Positions 24,811 through 32,675 of a DNA stretch of 64,000 nucleotides are shown here, in pieces. The notes under the pieces are model-generated. The model saw only the letters and a list, made by a program, of their open reading frames with translations, did no database searches and had not been told where the DNA came from. The stretch lies in the NCBI RefSeq assembly GCF_018069565.1, contig NZ_JAGPNL010000006.1, positions 248,001 to 312,000 of the forward strand, given 5' to 3'. The first letter of the stretch is position 1; every line of letters begins with the position of its first letter. A program made the position numbers and the translations under genes. The stretch comes from Streptomyces tagetis. GTDB taxonomy: Bacteria; Actinomycetota; Actinomycetes; Streptomycetales; Streptomycetaceae.

Positions 24811-25696
24811 AGTGGTCCCGCAGCGCCCGGACGGTCCGCGCGATCGCCGGACGCCGGGCCGCTCCCGCACGCCACAGCGCGTACAGCCGCCGTACCGGCA
24901 CCGGATCGAGCGGCACCTCCACCACCCCGGCGGGCAGCGGCCCGCGCCCCAGCCGGGGGATGAGGGCGATGCCCAGCCCGGCGGCGACCAGCGCGACCAG
25001 GGTCGGGTTCTCGTCGGCCTGGTGGACGATGTCCGGCTCGTGCCCGGCCGCGCGCAGGGTCCGTACCAGCCAGTCGTGGCAGACCCGCCCCGGCGGCTGG
25101 CAGATCCACCGCTCGCCGCCCAGCTCCGCGCGGCGCACCGCCTCCCGGCCCGCGAACGGATGCCCCTCCGGTACGAGCAGGTCGCACGGGTCGTCGCCGA
25201 TGACCGCCTGCTCCACCCCGGCGGGGGCGGGCAGCGGCACGATGTCCCAGTCGTGGGCCACGACCAGGTCGACCACGCCCTTGGCCACCAGGTCCACCGA
25301 CAGGTGCGGGTCGACCTCGGTGAGGCGGAGGTCGAGGGCGGGATGGCGCCGGGTCAGCTCGGCGAGGACGCCCGGCATCAGACCCCGCGCCGCCGAGGCG
25401 AACGCGGCGATGGTCAGCCGCCCGGCCGGCACCCCGCGCCGCTCCTCCAGCTCCGTCTCCGCGCGCTCCACGATGGCCAGCAGTTCGCGGGCGGTGGCGA
25501 CGAGCTGACGCGCCTCGTCGGTGAGGCGTACGCCGCGCCCCTCCCGTTCCAGCAGCACGGTACGGGTCTCCCGCTCCAGCTTGGCTATCTGCTGGGAGAC
25601 GGCGGAGGGCGTGTACCCGAGCGCGGAGGCCGCCGCGCCGACCGTGCCGTGCACGGAGACGGCGTGCAGGGCGCGCAGCCTCTGGAGGTCGAGCAA
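24779..25696 (-). CDS. LysR family transcriptional regulator
   Basis: 305 residues. The winged helix-turn-helix is at the N-terminus (LRALHAVSVHGTVGAAASAL, then GYTPSAVSQQIAKLERETRT), followed by the periplasmic-binding-like effector domain (GRLTIAAFASAARGLMPGVL, DLVVAHDWDIVPLPAPAG, LVALVAAGLGIALIPRLG). The only start giving a full HTH is TTG 25696, supported by GGAG seven bases upstream. It is divergent from the EamA transporter with an 89-bp shared control region, the classic arrangement for a LysR activator of an efflux gene. Effector unknown; amino acids or drugs are typical for LysR-EamA pairs. Confidence 0.88.
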   Translation of the reverse strand: MLDLQRLRALHAVSVHGTVGAAASALGYTPSAVSQQIAKLERETRTVLLEREGRGVRLTDEARQLVATARELLAIVERAETELEERRGVPAGRLTIAAFASAARGLMPGVLAELTRRHPALDLRLTEVDPHLSVDLVAKGVVDLVVAHDWDIVPLPAPAGVEQAVIGDDPCDLLVPEGHPFAGREAVRRAELGGERWICQPPGRVCHDWLVRTLRAAGHEPDIVHQADENPTLVALVAAGLGIALIPRLGRGPLPAGVVEVPLDPVPVRRLYALWRAGAARRPAIARTVRALRDHWPAASAHTPR

Positions 25697-25736
25697 CGGG
25701 GACTCCCATTCATCAGCGGTGCTACATCCGACCGTG

Positions 25737-25751
25737 CAGCAATCATCGCTG
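25737..25751. promoter_or_regulatory. Candidate LysR binding dyad between lysR and eamA
   Basis: CAGC-N7-GCTG (25737-25751), centred in the divergent 89-bp gap, with the interrupted-dyad form expected of LysR sites. Confidence 0.4.
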
Positions 25752-25785
25752 GTGCTTCACGGTCGGGGAAGGTGATCCTCGACGC

Positions 25786-26679
25786 ATGCGCCCGTCCCAC
25801 CTCGCCCTCGCCGTGCTCGTCGCCGCCGTCTGGGGCGTCAACTTCACCGTCATCGAGATCGGCCTGGACCACTTCCCGCCGCTGCTCTTCTCCGCCCTGC
25901 GCTTCCTCGCGGCGGCGCTGCCCGCGGTCTTCCTGGTGGGGCGCCCGAAGGTGGCGTGGCGGTGGATCGTGGGGGTGGGGCTGGTGCTGGGGGTGGCCAA
26001 GTTCGGGCTGCTCTTCGTCGGCATGGACGCGGGGATGCCTGCCGGGCTGTCGTCGCTGGTGCTCCAGATCCAGGCGGTGTTCACGGCCCTGTTCGCCGCG
26101 CTCGCCCTCGGGGAACGCCCCTCCGGGGTGCGGATCGCGGGCATGCTGATCGCCCTCGGCGGCATCGGCGTGGCCGCCGTCGACCAGGGCGCGGCGGGCG
26201 GGCCGGTGGCCTTCGCGCTGGTCGTCGGGGCGGCGGCGTGCTGGGGCGTGTCGAACGTCCTGACCCGCAAGGCCGCCCCGGAAGACTCGCTGAACTTCAT
26301 GGTGTGGGTCTCCACGGTGCCGGTGCTGCCGCTGCTCGCCCTCTCCCTGCTGCTGGAGGGGCCCTCCCGCGACCTGGCGGCGCTCGGCTCCCTGGACTGG
26401 CGGGGCGCGGGCACGGTGATCTACGTCGCCTGGATCACGACGGTGTTCGGCTTCGGGGCGTGGGGCTGGCTGCTGCGCCGCCACCCGGCGTCCACGGTGG
26501 CGCCGTTCTCGCTGCTCGTGCCGGTCTTCGGCATGTCCGCCGCCGCCCTGTTCCTGGACGAGGCGATCACGCCGCTGCGCTGGTGCGCCGCGGCCCTCCT
26601 GGTCGGCGGCGTGGCCCTGACCTCCCTGCCCCGCACCGCCCCGGCCCCCGCGGTCACGGTGGAGACACCGGCGCGGTGA
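25786..26679 (+). CDS. EamA family (DMT superfamily) efflux transporter
   Basis: 297 residues with ten hydrophobic helices formed by two EamA repeats (LALAVLVAAVWGVNFTVIEI... and FALVVGAAACWGVSNVLTRK...). Glycine/alanine-rich helices and FLDEAITPLRWCAAALLVGG near the C-terminus are typical. It should export small metabolites such as amino acids through the plasma membrane. ATG 25786 has a modest GAAGG site 12-13 bases upstream. It is divergent from a LysR gene that is its likely regulator. Confidence 0.88.
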   Translation: MRPSHLALAVLVAAVWGVNFTVIEIGLDHFPPLLFSALRFLAAALPAVFLVGRPKVAWRWIVGVGLVLGVAKFGLLFVGMDAGMPAGLSSLVLQIQAVFTALFAALALGERPSGVRIAGMLIALGGIGVAAVDQGAAGGPVAFALVVGAAACWGVSNVLTRKAAPEDSLNFMVWVSTVPVLPLLALSLLLEGPSRDLAALGSLDWRGAGTVIYVAWITTVFGFGAWGWLLRRHPASTVAPFSLLVPVFGMSAAALFLDEAITPLRWCAAALLVGGVALTSLPRTAPAPAVTVETPAR

Positions 26680-26770
26680 CGGGCCCTTCGGGGGCGGACG
26701 GGGACGGGCCTCTCGGGGGCGGGCCTTCGGGGCGGGCCTTCGGGGAGGGCCGGGACGGGCCCCCGCGGCC
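26680..26770 (+). terminator. Cluster of UUCG-capped hairpins after eamA
   Basis: Three successive GGCC-TTCG-GGG(C) hairpins with stable UUCG tetraloops (around 26682, 26722 and 26735) directly after the stop. Probably the transcription end; no T-run. Confidence 0.5.
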
Positions 26771-26851
26771 CCGTCGGAACGTACCCCGGCGGGGCGGAGA
26801 AGGCGCCGGTCCGGGGCGGAGAAAGCCCTGGTCAGGCGGCTCAGGGGCGGG

Positions 26852-27898
26852 TCAGGGGCGCGGGGGCGCGGTGGAGGCGCGGACCATCAGTTCCCCCCGT
26901 ACCGTGGCGATGCCCCCGGGCGGCGGCTCCTCGCGGCCCATGGCGATGCGCCCGGCGCGGGCGCCCGCCTCGGCGAGGGGAAGGCGGACCGTCGTCAGCG
27001 CGGGCACCGCGTCGATGCTGAAGGGCAGGTCGTCGAAGCCGGCCACCGACACGTCCTCGGGAATCCGCAGCCCGCGCTCGCGCAACGCCGCGCAGGCTCC
27101 CAGCGCGACGGAGTCGTTGGCGGCGACGACCGCGGTCAGGGCGGGGTCCCTGCGCAGGAGTTCGAGGGTGGCCTCGTAGCCGGACCGCCGGTCGTAGCGG
27201 CCGTGGACCGTACGGCGCGGATCGTCCTCGACGCCGTACGCGGCGAGCGCGGCGCGGTGTCCCTCCAGCCGCTGCCCCGTGGTGGTGCGCTCGCGCGGGC
27301 CCGCGATGTAGCCGAGCCGGCGGTGTCCGAGCCCGAGCAGGTGCGCGGTCAGCTCCCGTCCGCCCCCGGCGTTGTCGAAGGTCAGCGCGATCGCCCCGGT
27401 CTCCGGGACCGCGGGCCGCCCGCACAGGACGATCCGCGTCCCCGCATCGGCGAGTCTGCCCAGCTTGGCCGTCATCGCCGCCTGGTGCGCCGCGTCCTCC
27501 AGGGCGCCGCCGGTCAGCACCACGGCCGCGGCCCGCTGGCGTTGCAGCAGCGTCAGGTAGGTCAGCTCGCGCTCGGGGGCTCCGCCGGTGTTGCAGACCA
27601 CGGCCAGCCGTTCCCCGCCGGCCCGGCCGCCCGGCCCGCCCATCTCGGACTGGATCGCGCCGGCCATGATGCCGAAGAACGGGTCGGCGATGTCGTTGAC
27701 CAGGATGCCGACCAGGTCGGAAGTGGCGGCGGCCAGCGCGCTGGCGGGGCCGTTGAGCACGTAGTCCAGCTCCGCGACGGCCTTGAGCACCCGCTCGCGG
27801 GTGGAGGCGGCGACGGGGTAGTTCCCGTTCAGCACGCGCGAGACGGTCGCGGGGGAGACCCGGGCGCGGGCCGCCACGTCCGCCAGTGTCACCGTCAT
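26852..27898 (-). CDS. LacI family regulator of the adjacent Gfo/Idh operon
   Basis: 348 residues. Start VTLADVAARARVSPATVSRV-LNGNYPVA is the LacI HTH and hinge entry, followed by the periplasmic-binding-type sugar domain (VGILVNDIADPFFGIMAGAI, LGHRRLGYIAGPRERTTTGQ, ALTAVVAANDSVALGACAAL, EDVSVAGFDDLPFS). It is divergent from the oxidoreductase/DUF993/isomerase operon. A perfect-spaced ATAG-N-AAGCGCTT-N-CTAT palindrome lies just ahead of that operon and is the likely operator. The protein probably releases DNA when it binds the sugar or sugar derivative that the operon degrades. Confidence 0.9.
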   Translation of the reverse strand: MTVTLADVAARARVSPATVSRVLNGNYPVAASTRERVLKAVAELDYVLNGPASALAAATSDLVGILVNDIADPFFGIMAGAIQSEMGGPGGRAGGERLAVVCNTGGAPERELTYLTLLQRQRAAAVVLTGGALEDAAHQAAMTAKLGRLADAGTRIVLCGRPAVPETGAIALTFDNAGGGRELTAHLLGLGHRRLGYIAGPRERTTTGQRLEGHRAALAAYGVEDDPRRTVHGRYDRRSGYEATLELLRRDPALTAVVAANDSVALGACAALRERGLRIPEDVSVAGFDDLPFSIDAVPALTTVRLPLAEAGARAGRIAMGREEPPPGGIATVRGELMVRASTAPPRP

Positions 27899-28020
27899 GT
27901 CCTCGTCCTCCGGTCACGCATCAGTCATCCACCACCATCCCGCCACAGGCGGCACCGTGTCCGGCCACACGCGGCACCCGGCACTCCCGTACCTCCCGGC
28001 GGCGCCGCGGCCACCCCGCA

Positions 28021-28077
28021 CGCCCCCTACGCGACCGCACGGCCCGCACGCCCCCTACACGACCCCACGGCCCCGCA
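28021..28077. repeat. 28/29-bp tandem duplication in the LacI-operon control region
   Basis: Two adjacent units beginning CGCCCCCTAC and ending CACGGCCC(C)GCA with few differences. They lie 150-250 bp upstream of the operon. The rest of the 369-bp intergenic region is GC-rich without a supported gene. Confidence 0.7.
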
Positions 28078-28226
28078 CGGTTCCGCAGCGACCCTACGGC
28101 CCCCGCACCCCCGCCCCGCACCGCCGAAGGACACGGCTCCACACCCGGCGCGTCGCCCCCCCGCGACAACTCTCCCGCACCGCGCCCTTGTCCGCACCGC
28201 CGTCCACAGGCTAGCGTCGGCCCCGT

Positions 28227-28244
28227 ATAGAAAGCGCTTGCTAT
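28227..28244. promoter_or_regulatory. LacI-type operator ahead of the Gfo/Idh operon
   Basis: ATAG-A-AAGCGCTT-G-CTAT is an 18-bp palindrome centred on the LacI-family CG pair, 24 bp before the GTG start of the first gene. Confidence 0.7.
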
Positions 28245-28267
28245 CCCCTGTACGAAGGGACCTCGAC

Positions 28268-29419
28268 GTGACACGCAAGACGGTGCGGATCGCCATGAAC
28301 GGCGTGACCGGGCGCATGGGCTACCGCCAGCACCTCGTCCGCTCCATCCTGGCCCTGCGCGAGCAGGGCGGACTCGACCTCGGCGACGGCACCGTGCTCT
28401 GGCCGGAGCCCGTCCTCGTCGGCCGCCGCGAGCACGCCCTGCGCGAACTGGCCGGGCGGCACGGCCTGGAGCACGTCTCCACGGACCTGGACGCGGTCCT
28501 CGCCGACGACACCGTGGACATCTACTTCGACGCCCAGGTGACCTCGGCCCGTGAGGAGGCACTGCGCAAGGCCATCGCCGCCGGCAAGCACGTCTACACC
28601 GAGAAGCCCACCGCCACCGGTCTGGCCGGCGCCCTGGAGCTGGCCCGCCTCGCCCGGGACGCGGGCATCCGCCACGGCGTCGTCCAGGACAAGCTCTTCC
28701 TCCCCGGGCTGCTCAAGCTCAAGCGCCTCGTCGACGGCGGCTTCTTCGGCCGGATACTGTCGGTGCGCGGGGAGTTCGGCTACTGGGTCTTCGAGGGCGA
28801 CTGGCAGGACGCCCAGCGCCCGTCCTGGAACTACCGCGCCGAGGACGGCGGCGGCATCGTCGTCGACATGTTCCCGCACTGGGAGTACGTGCTGCACGAG
28901 CTGTTCGGCCGCGTCACCTCCGTCCAGGCGCTGACCACGACCCACATCCCCCAGCGCTGGGACGAGCACGGCAAGCCCTACGACGCCACCGCCGACGACG
29001 CGGCGTACGGCGTCTTCGAACTCGACGGCGGCGCCGTCGCCCAGATCAACTCCTCCTGGGCGGTCCGCGTCCACCGCGACGAACTCGTCGAGTTCCAGGT
29101 CGACGGCACCGAGGGCTCCGCCGTCGCCGGACTGCGCGACTGCCGCGTCCAGCACCGCTCGGCCACCCCCAAGCCGGTCTGGAACCCGGACATCCCCGCC
29201 GGCGAGGTCTTCCGCGACCAGTGGCAACAGGTCCCGGACAACGGGGAGTTCGACAACGGCTTCAAGGCCCAGTGGGAGCTGTTCCTCAGGCACGTCTACG
29301 CCGACGCCCCCTACCGCTGGGACCTGGAGGCCGGCGCCCGCGGCGTCCAGCTCGCCGAACTCGGCCTCCGCTCCAGCGCCGAGGGCCGCCGCCTCGACGT
29401 CCCGGAGATCGTGCTGTGA
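28268..29419 (+). CDS. Gfo/Idh/MocA family oxidoreductase
   Basis: 383 residues. The N-terminal Rossmann domain begins VRIAMNGVTGRMGYRQHL, a slightly divergent dinucleotide-binding loop, and includes the family signature GKHVYTEKPTATGL (Lys of EKP is the usual catalytic/binding residue). The C-terminal alpha/beta domain has a likely active-site pair in DMFPHWEYVLHELFG. It oxidises a hydroxyl of a sugar, inositol or related polyol with NAD(P). GTG 28268 has GAAGGG 8 bases upstream. It is the first gene of a tightly overlapping three-gene operon under LacI control. The chemistry of the substrate is not determined by sequence. Confidence 0.88.
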   Translation: MTRKTVRIAMNGVTGRMGYRQHLVRSILALREQGGLDLGDGTVLWPEPVLVGRREHALRELAGRHGLEHVSTDLDAVLADDTVDIYFDAQVTSAREEALRKAIAAGKHVYTEKPTATGLAGALELARLARDAGIRHGVVQDKLFLPGLLKLKRLVDGGFFGRILSVRGEFGYWVFEGDWQDAQRPSWNYRAEDGGGIVVDMFPHWEYVLHELFGRVTSVQALTTTHIPQRWDEHGKPYDATADDAAYGVFELDGGAVAQINSSWAVRVHRDELVEFQVDGTEGSAVAGLRDCRVQHRSATPKPVWNPDIPAGEVFRDQWQQVPDNGEFDNGFKAQWELFLRHVYADAPYRWDLEAGARGVQLAELGLRSSAEGRRLDVPEIVL

Positions 29420-30567
29420 CCCTGCGCCTGCCCTCCGCCGACGGCACCCTGCGGAGTCACCACCCCCGCACCGACCCCCGCGTCCTCACCCCAGGAAGCG
29501 CTTTCACCTCCCGTACGGTCCTCGCGGCGGCGCACGTCGTCGCCGACCCGTTCGCCGACACCACCCCCGACTCGCCCGCCGCCGTCGACTGGGACGCCAC
29601 CCTCGCCTTCCGCCGCCACCTGTGGTCCCACGGACTGGGCGTGGCGGAGGCGATGGACACCGCCCAGCGCGGCATGGGCCTGGAGTGGGCCGGGGCGGCC
29701 GAACTCATCCGCCGCTCCGCCGCCGAGGCCGCCGCGGTGGGCGGCCGGATCGCCTGCGGCGTCGGCACCGACCAGATCGCCGCCGGTTCCCTCCAGGAGA
29801 TCCGCGCCGCCTACGAGGAGCAGTTCGCCGTGGTGGAGGGGGCGGGCGCCCAGGCCGTCGTCATGGCCTCCCGCGCCCTCGCCGCCACCGCCCGCGGCCC
29901 CGAGGAGTACCGGGAGGTCTACGGCCACCTGCTGCGCCAGTCCGCCCGGCCGGTGATCCTGCACTGGCTCGGCCCGATGTTCGACCCGGCGCTGGAGGGC
30001 TACTGGGGCTCGTCCGACCTGGACGCGGCCACCGCCACCTTCCTGGAGGTCATCGCCGACCACCCGGACAAGGTGGACGGCATCAAGGTCTCGCTGCTGG
30101 ACGCCGGGCGCGAGGTCGCCCTGCGCCGGCGTCTGCCCCGGGGCGTGCGCTGCTACACGGGCGACGACTTCCACTACCCGGAGCTGATCGCCGGCGACGA
30201 ACAGGGCTTCAGCCACGCCCTGCTGGGCATCTTCGACCCGCTGGGCCCGCTCGCCGCGCAGGCGCTCCGCGTCCTGGACACCGGGGACACCGAGGGCTTC
30301 CGCGGCCTGCTCGACCCCACCGTGGAGCTGTCCCGGCACCTGTTCCGGGCGCCCACCCGCTTCTACAAGACGGGGGTGGTGCTGCTGGCCTGGCTCGCCG
30401 GGCACCAGGACCACTTCGCCATGGTGGGCGGCCTCCAGTCGGCCCGTTCCCTGCCGCACCTGGCCCGCGCCTACGAACTCGCCGACGGCCTCGGCCTCTT
30501 CCCCGATCCGCAGCGGGCCGAGGCCCGGATGCGGACCCTGCTGAGCCTGTACGGAGTGGAGCAGTGA
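29416..30567 (+). CDS. DUF993 / dihydrodipicolinate-synthase-like TIM-barrel protein
   Basis: 383 residues; start GTG 29416 overlaps the previous stop (GTGA). I recognise the DUF993 family, annotated as dihydrodipicolinate synthase-like, with segments such as DWDATLAFRRHLWSHGLGVA, VILHWLGPMFDPALEGYWGS and DGIKVSLLDAGREVALRRRL, whose Lys would occupy the Schiff-base position of class I aldolases. It may cleave or dehydrate the keto-sugar produced by the oxidoreductase. A second LacI-type AAGCGCTT palindrome sits inside its 5' coding region. The enzymatic role is inferred from context. Confidence 0.82.
   Translation: MTLRLPSADGTLRSHHPRTDPRVLTPGSAFTSRTVLAAAHVVADPFADTTPDSPAAVDWDATLAFRRHLWSHGLGVAEAMDTAQRGMGLEWAGAAELIRRSAAEAAAVGGRIACGVGTDQIAAGSLQEIRAAYEEQFAVVEGAGAQAVVMASRALAATARGPEEYREVYGHLLRQSARPVILHWLGPMFDPALEGYWGSSDLDAATATFLEVIADHPDKVDGIKVSLLDAGREVALRRRLPRGVRCYTGDDFHYPELIAGDEQGFSHALLGIFDPLGPLAAQALRVLDTGDTEGFRGLLDPTVELSRHLFRAPTRFYKTGVVLLAWLAGHQDHFAMVGGLQSARSLPHLARAYELADGLGLFPDPQRAEARMRTLLSLYGVEQ
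29494..29505. promoter_or_regulatory. Second LacI-type palindrome, inside the DUF993 gene
   Basis: GGAAGCGCTTTC, a near-perfect 12-bp palindrome with the same AAGCGCTT core as the upstream operator, about 1.27 kb downstream of it. It could act as an auxiliary operator or an internal control point. Confidence 0.4.
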
Positions 30568-31418
30568 CCCACGACCCGCGCCTGGAGCGCTTCTCGGTCA
30601 ACCAGATGACGGTACGGCAGCTCTCCCTGCCCGAACTGACCGACGCCTGCCAGGCGTTGGGCATCGGCAAGGTCGGCCTGTGGCGGGAGCCGGTCCAGGA
30701 GTACGGGGTGGAGGCGGCGGCGAGGCTGGTCCGCGACGCGGGCCTCGCCGTCACCACCCTGTGCCGGGGCGGTTTCCTCACCGCGACCGACCCGGGCGAG
30801 CGCGCGAAGGCCCTGGCCGACAACCGCCGGGCCGTCGACGAGGCCGCCGCGCTCGGCACCGACACCCTGGTCCTGGTCTCGGGCGGCCTCCCCGCCGGGG
30901 ACAAGGACCTGCGCGGGGCGCGGGAGCGCGTCGCGGACGCCCTCGCCGAACTCGCCCCGTACGCCGGTGACCACGGGGTCCGGCTCGCCATCGAGCCGCT
31001 GCACCCGATGTTCGCCTCCGACCGCTGTGTGGTCTCCACCCTCGCCCAGGCCCTGGACCTCGCCGAACGCTTCCCGGCGGACCGGGTGGGCGTGGCGGTG
31101 GACACGTACCACGTCTGGTGGGACGACCGGGCGCCGGAGCAGGTCGGGCGGGCGGGTGCCGCGGGGCGCGTCCACACCTTCCAGCTCGCCGACTGGACCA
31201 CCCCGCTGCCCGAGGGCGTCCTCAACGGCCGCGGCCGGCTCGGCGACGGCGCGGTGGACCTGCGCCGGTGGCGGCGCCTGGTGGAGGCGGCCGGGTACAC
31301 CGGGCCCATCGAGGTCGAGCTGTTCAACGAGGAGCTGTGGGCCCGCGACGGCCGGGAGGTCCTGGCGGAGACGGCCGCGCGCTTCCTCACCCACGCGGGA
31401 GAGGAGGCACCGGAGTAG
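30564..31418 (+). CDS. Sugar phosphate isomerase/epimerase (xylose-isomerase-like TIM barrel)
   Basis: 284 residues, start GTG overlapping the previous stop by 4 bp. Typical family features: RFSVNQMTVRQLSLPELTDA, GIGKVGLWREPVQEYG, and the metal ligands expected in LAIEPLHPMF (Glu), VAVDTYHVWW (Asp/His), FQLADW and EVELFNEELW (Glu). It probably interconverts keto and aldo or epimeric forms of the sugar handled by the operon, in the cytoplasm. Loss of sugar-phosphate specificity is common in this family, so no exact reaction is given. Confidence 0.88.
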   Translation: MTHDPRLERFSVNQMTVRQLSLPELTDACQALGIGKVGLWREPVQEYGVEAAARLVRDAGLAVTTLCRGGFLTATDPGERAKALADNRRAVDEAAALGTDTLVLVSGGLPAGDKDLRGARERVADALAELAPYAGDHGVRLAIEPLHPMFASDRCVVSTLAQALDLAERFPADRVGVAVDTYHVWWDDRAPEQVGRAGAAGRVHTFQLADWTTPLPEGVLNGRGRLGDGAVDLRRWRRLVEAAGYTGPIEVELFNEELWARDGREVLAETAARFLTHAGEEAPE

Positions 31419-31495
31419 GCGGGGGAACGGCGGTCTCGCCCGGCGGAAGAGATCCCCGGGCAGCACGCCCCGTTCGCAGGAGTACCCCGCCCCCC

Positions 31496-32398
31496 TCACA
31501 GCGCGTCGACCTCGGCCGCCGTCGGGTACGACACCTGCGCCCCGGGCCGGGTGACGGCCGCCGCGCCCACCCGGGCCGCGTAGGCGGCGGCTTCCGTGAG
31601 GGAGGCGCCCGTGCCCAGCCGCCAGCCGAGCGCCGCGGCGAAGGCGTCCCCGGCGCCCGTCGTGTCGACCGCCCGCACCCGCACGGACGGCACCCGGGCC
31701 TCGCCCGCCGCCGAGGCCACCAGGGCCCCTTCGGCGCCCAGCGTGACGACCACGGAGCGCGGCCCGGTCGCCAGCAGCGCCCGCGCCCAGTCCTCGGGCC
31801 GTTCCCCCGCCTCCCGGTCGCCGAGGATGACCCGGGCCTCGTGCTCGTTGACGATCAGCGGGTCGCAGGCGGCCAGCACCTCCGGCGGCAGCGGCTGCGG
31901 CGGGGACGGGTTGAGGACGAGACGGCTGCCGGGCCCGAGGTTCCGGGCCACCTCGGCGACCGTCTCCAGCGGGATCTCCAACTGGGTGGAGACCACCCGC
32001 GCGGAGCGGACGAGGTCCCGGGCCGCGCGCACGTCCTCGGGGGTCAGCCGGCCGTTGGCGCCCGGCGAGACGACGATGCTGTTGTCGCCGGACGGGTCGA
32101 CGGTGATCAGGGCCACGCCGGTCGGCGCCCCGCCGGCCAGCACCCCGGAGGTGTCCACCCCGGCCGCCCGCTGCGAGTCCAGCAGCAGCCTGCCGTGGTC
32201 GTCGTCGCCGACCCGGGCCAGCAGCGCCGTACGGGCGCCGAGCCGGGCGGCGGCCACCGCCTGGTTGGCGCCCTTGCCGCCCGGGTGGACGGCCAGGTCC
32301 GTGCCGAGCACCGTCTCGCCGGCGCCCGGCCGCCGCTGGACGCCGATCACCAGATCGGCGTTGGCCGAGCCGACGACCAGCAGATCGTAGTCGTACAT
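31496..32398 (-). CDS. rbsK: Ribokinase
   Basis: 300 residues of the PfkB family. Ribokinase signatures: VVGSANADLVIGVQRRPGAG, VHPGGKGANQAVAAARLGA (39-57, substrate-binding GG-KGAN), and the C-terminal ATP/catalytic motif VDTTGAGDAFAAALGW with the base Asp in GAGD. It phosphorylates D-ribose to ribose 5-phosphate. The gene is downstream of a LacI regulator on the same strand, but the transporter genes expected in between are absent except for a stub (32467-32665). The kinase itself looks intact and may serve nucleoside salvage or a distant ribose importer. Confidence 0.92.
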   Translation of the reverse strand: MYDYDLLVVGSANADLVIGVQRRPGAGETVLGTDLAVHPGGKGANQAVAAARLGARTALLARVGDDDHGRLLLDSQRAAGVDTSGVLAGGAPTGVALITVDPSGDNSIVVSPGANGRLTPEDVRAARDLVRSARVVSTQLEIPLETVAEVARNLGPGSRLVLNPSPPQPLPPEVLAACDPLIVNEHEARVILGDREAGERPEDWARALLATGPRSVVVTLGAEGALVASAAGEARVPSVRVRAVDTTGAGDAFAAALGWRLGTGASLTEAAAYAARVGAAAVTRPGAQVSYPTAAEVDAL

Positions 32399-32466
32399 CG
32401 TTCTCTCCCGGATCTCCCCGTACGCGTACGGGCCCGTACTGCCCTGATGTTGCCTGCCGTGCCGGA

Positions 32467-32665
32467 TCAGCCGTCGAAGCCGGCCACGTTCCCGCGCGTG
32501 ACCACCTTCACCGGCACTTCACCGGCACCTTCACCGTCGCCCCCGTGTCCTCGCCCCCGGCGGCGCGCAGCGCGTCGCGCACGGCGATCCTGCCGAGTTC
32601 CTTCGCCCGCTGGGCGACCGACGCGGACAAGGCGCCCGCCTCGACCGCCTTCGGCCCGCCCGGCG
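32467..32665 (-). pseudogene. 3' stub of a ribose-type ABC substrate-binding protein gene (rbsB-like)
   Basis: The minus strand reads KAVEAGALSASVAQRAKELG, continuing to RIAVRDALRAAGG and VKVPVK. The frame then breaks and resumes as VPVKVVTRGNVAGFDG before a stop. This is the typical end of sugar-binding proteins of the RbsB type (..TATVAQ..E.G..A.. and a final VPV..VT..N). The frame break is caused by a perfect 11-bp tandem duplication, CTTCACCGGCA at 32506-32516 and 32517-32527. Everything upstream (signal peptide, main domain, and the permease and ATPase genes) is missing; the stub begins right after the stop of the LacI gene. It is a deletion scar of an rbs transporter. Confidence 0.8.
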
Positions 32666-32675
32666 TCCCGCCCGC

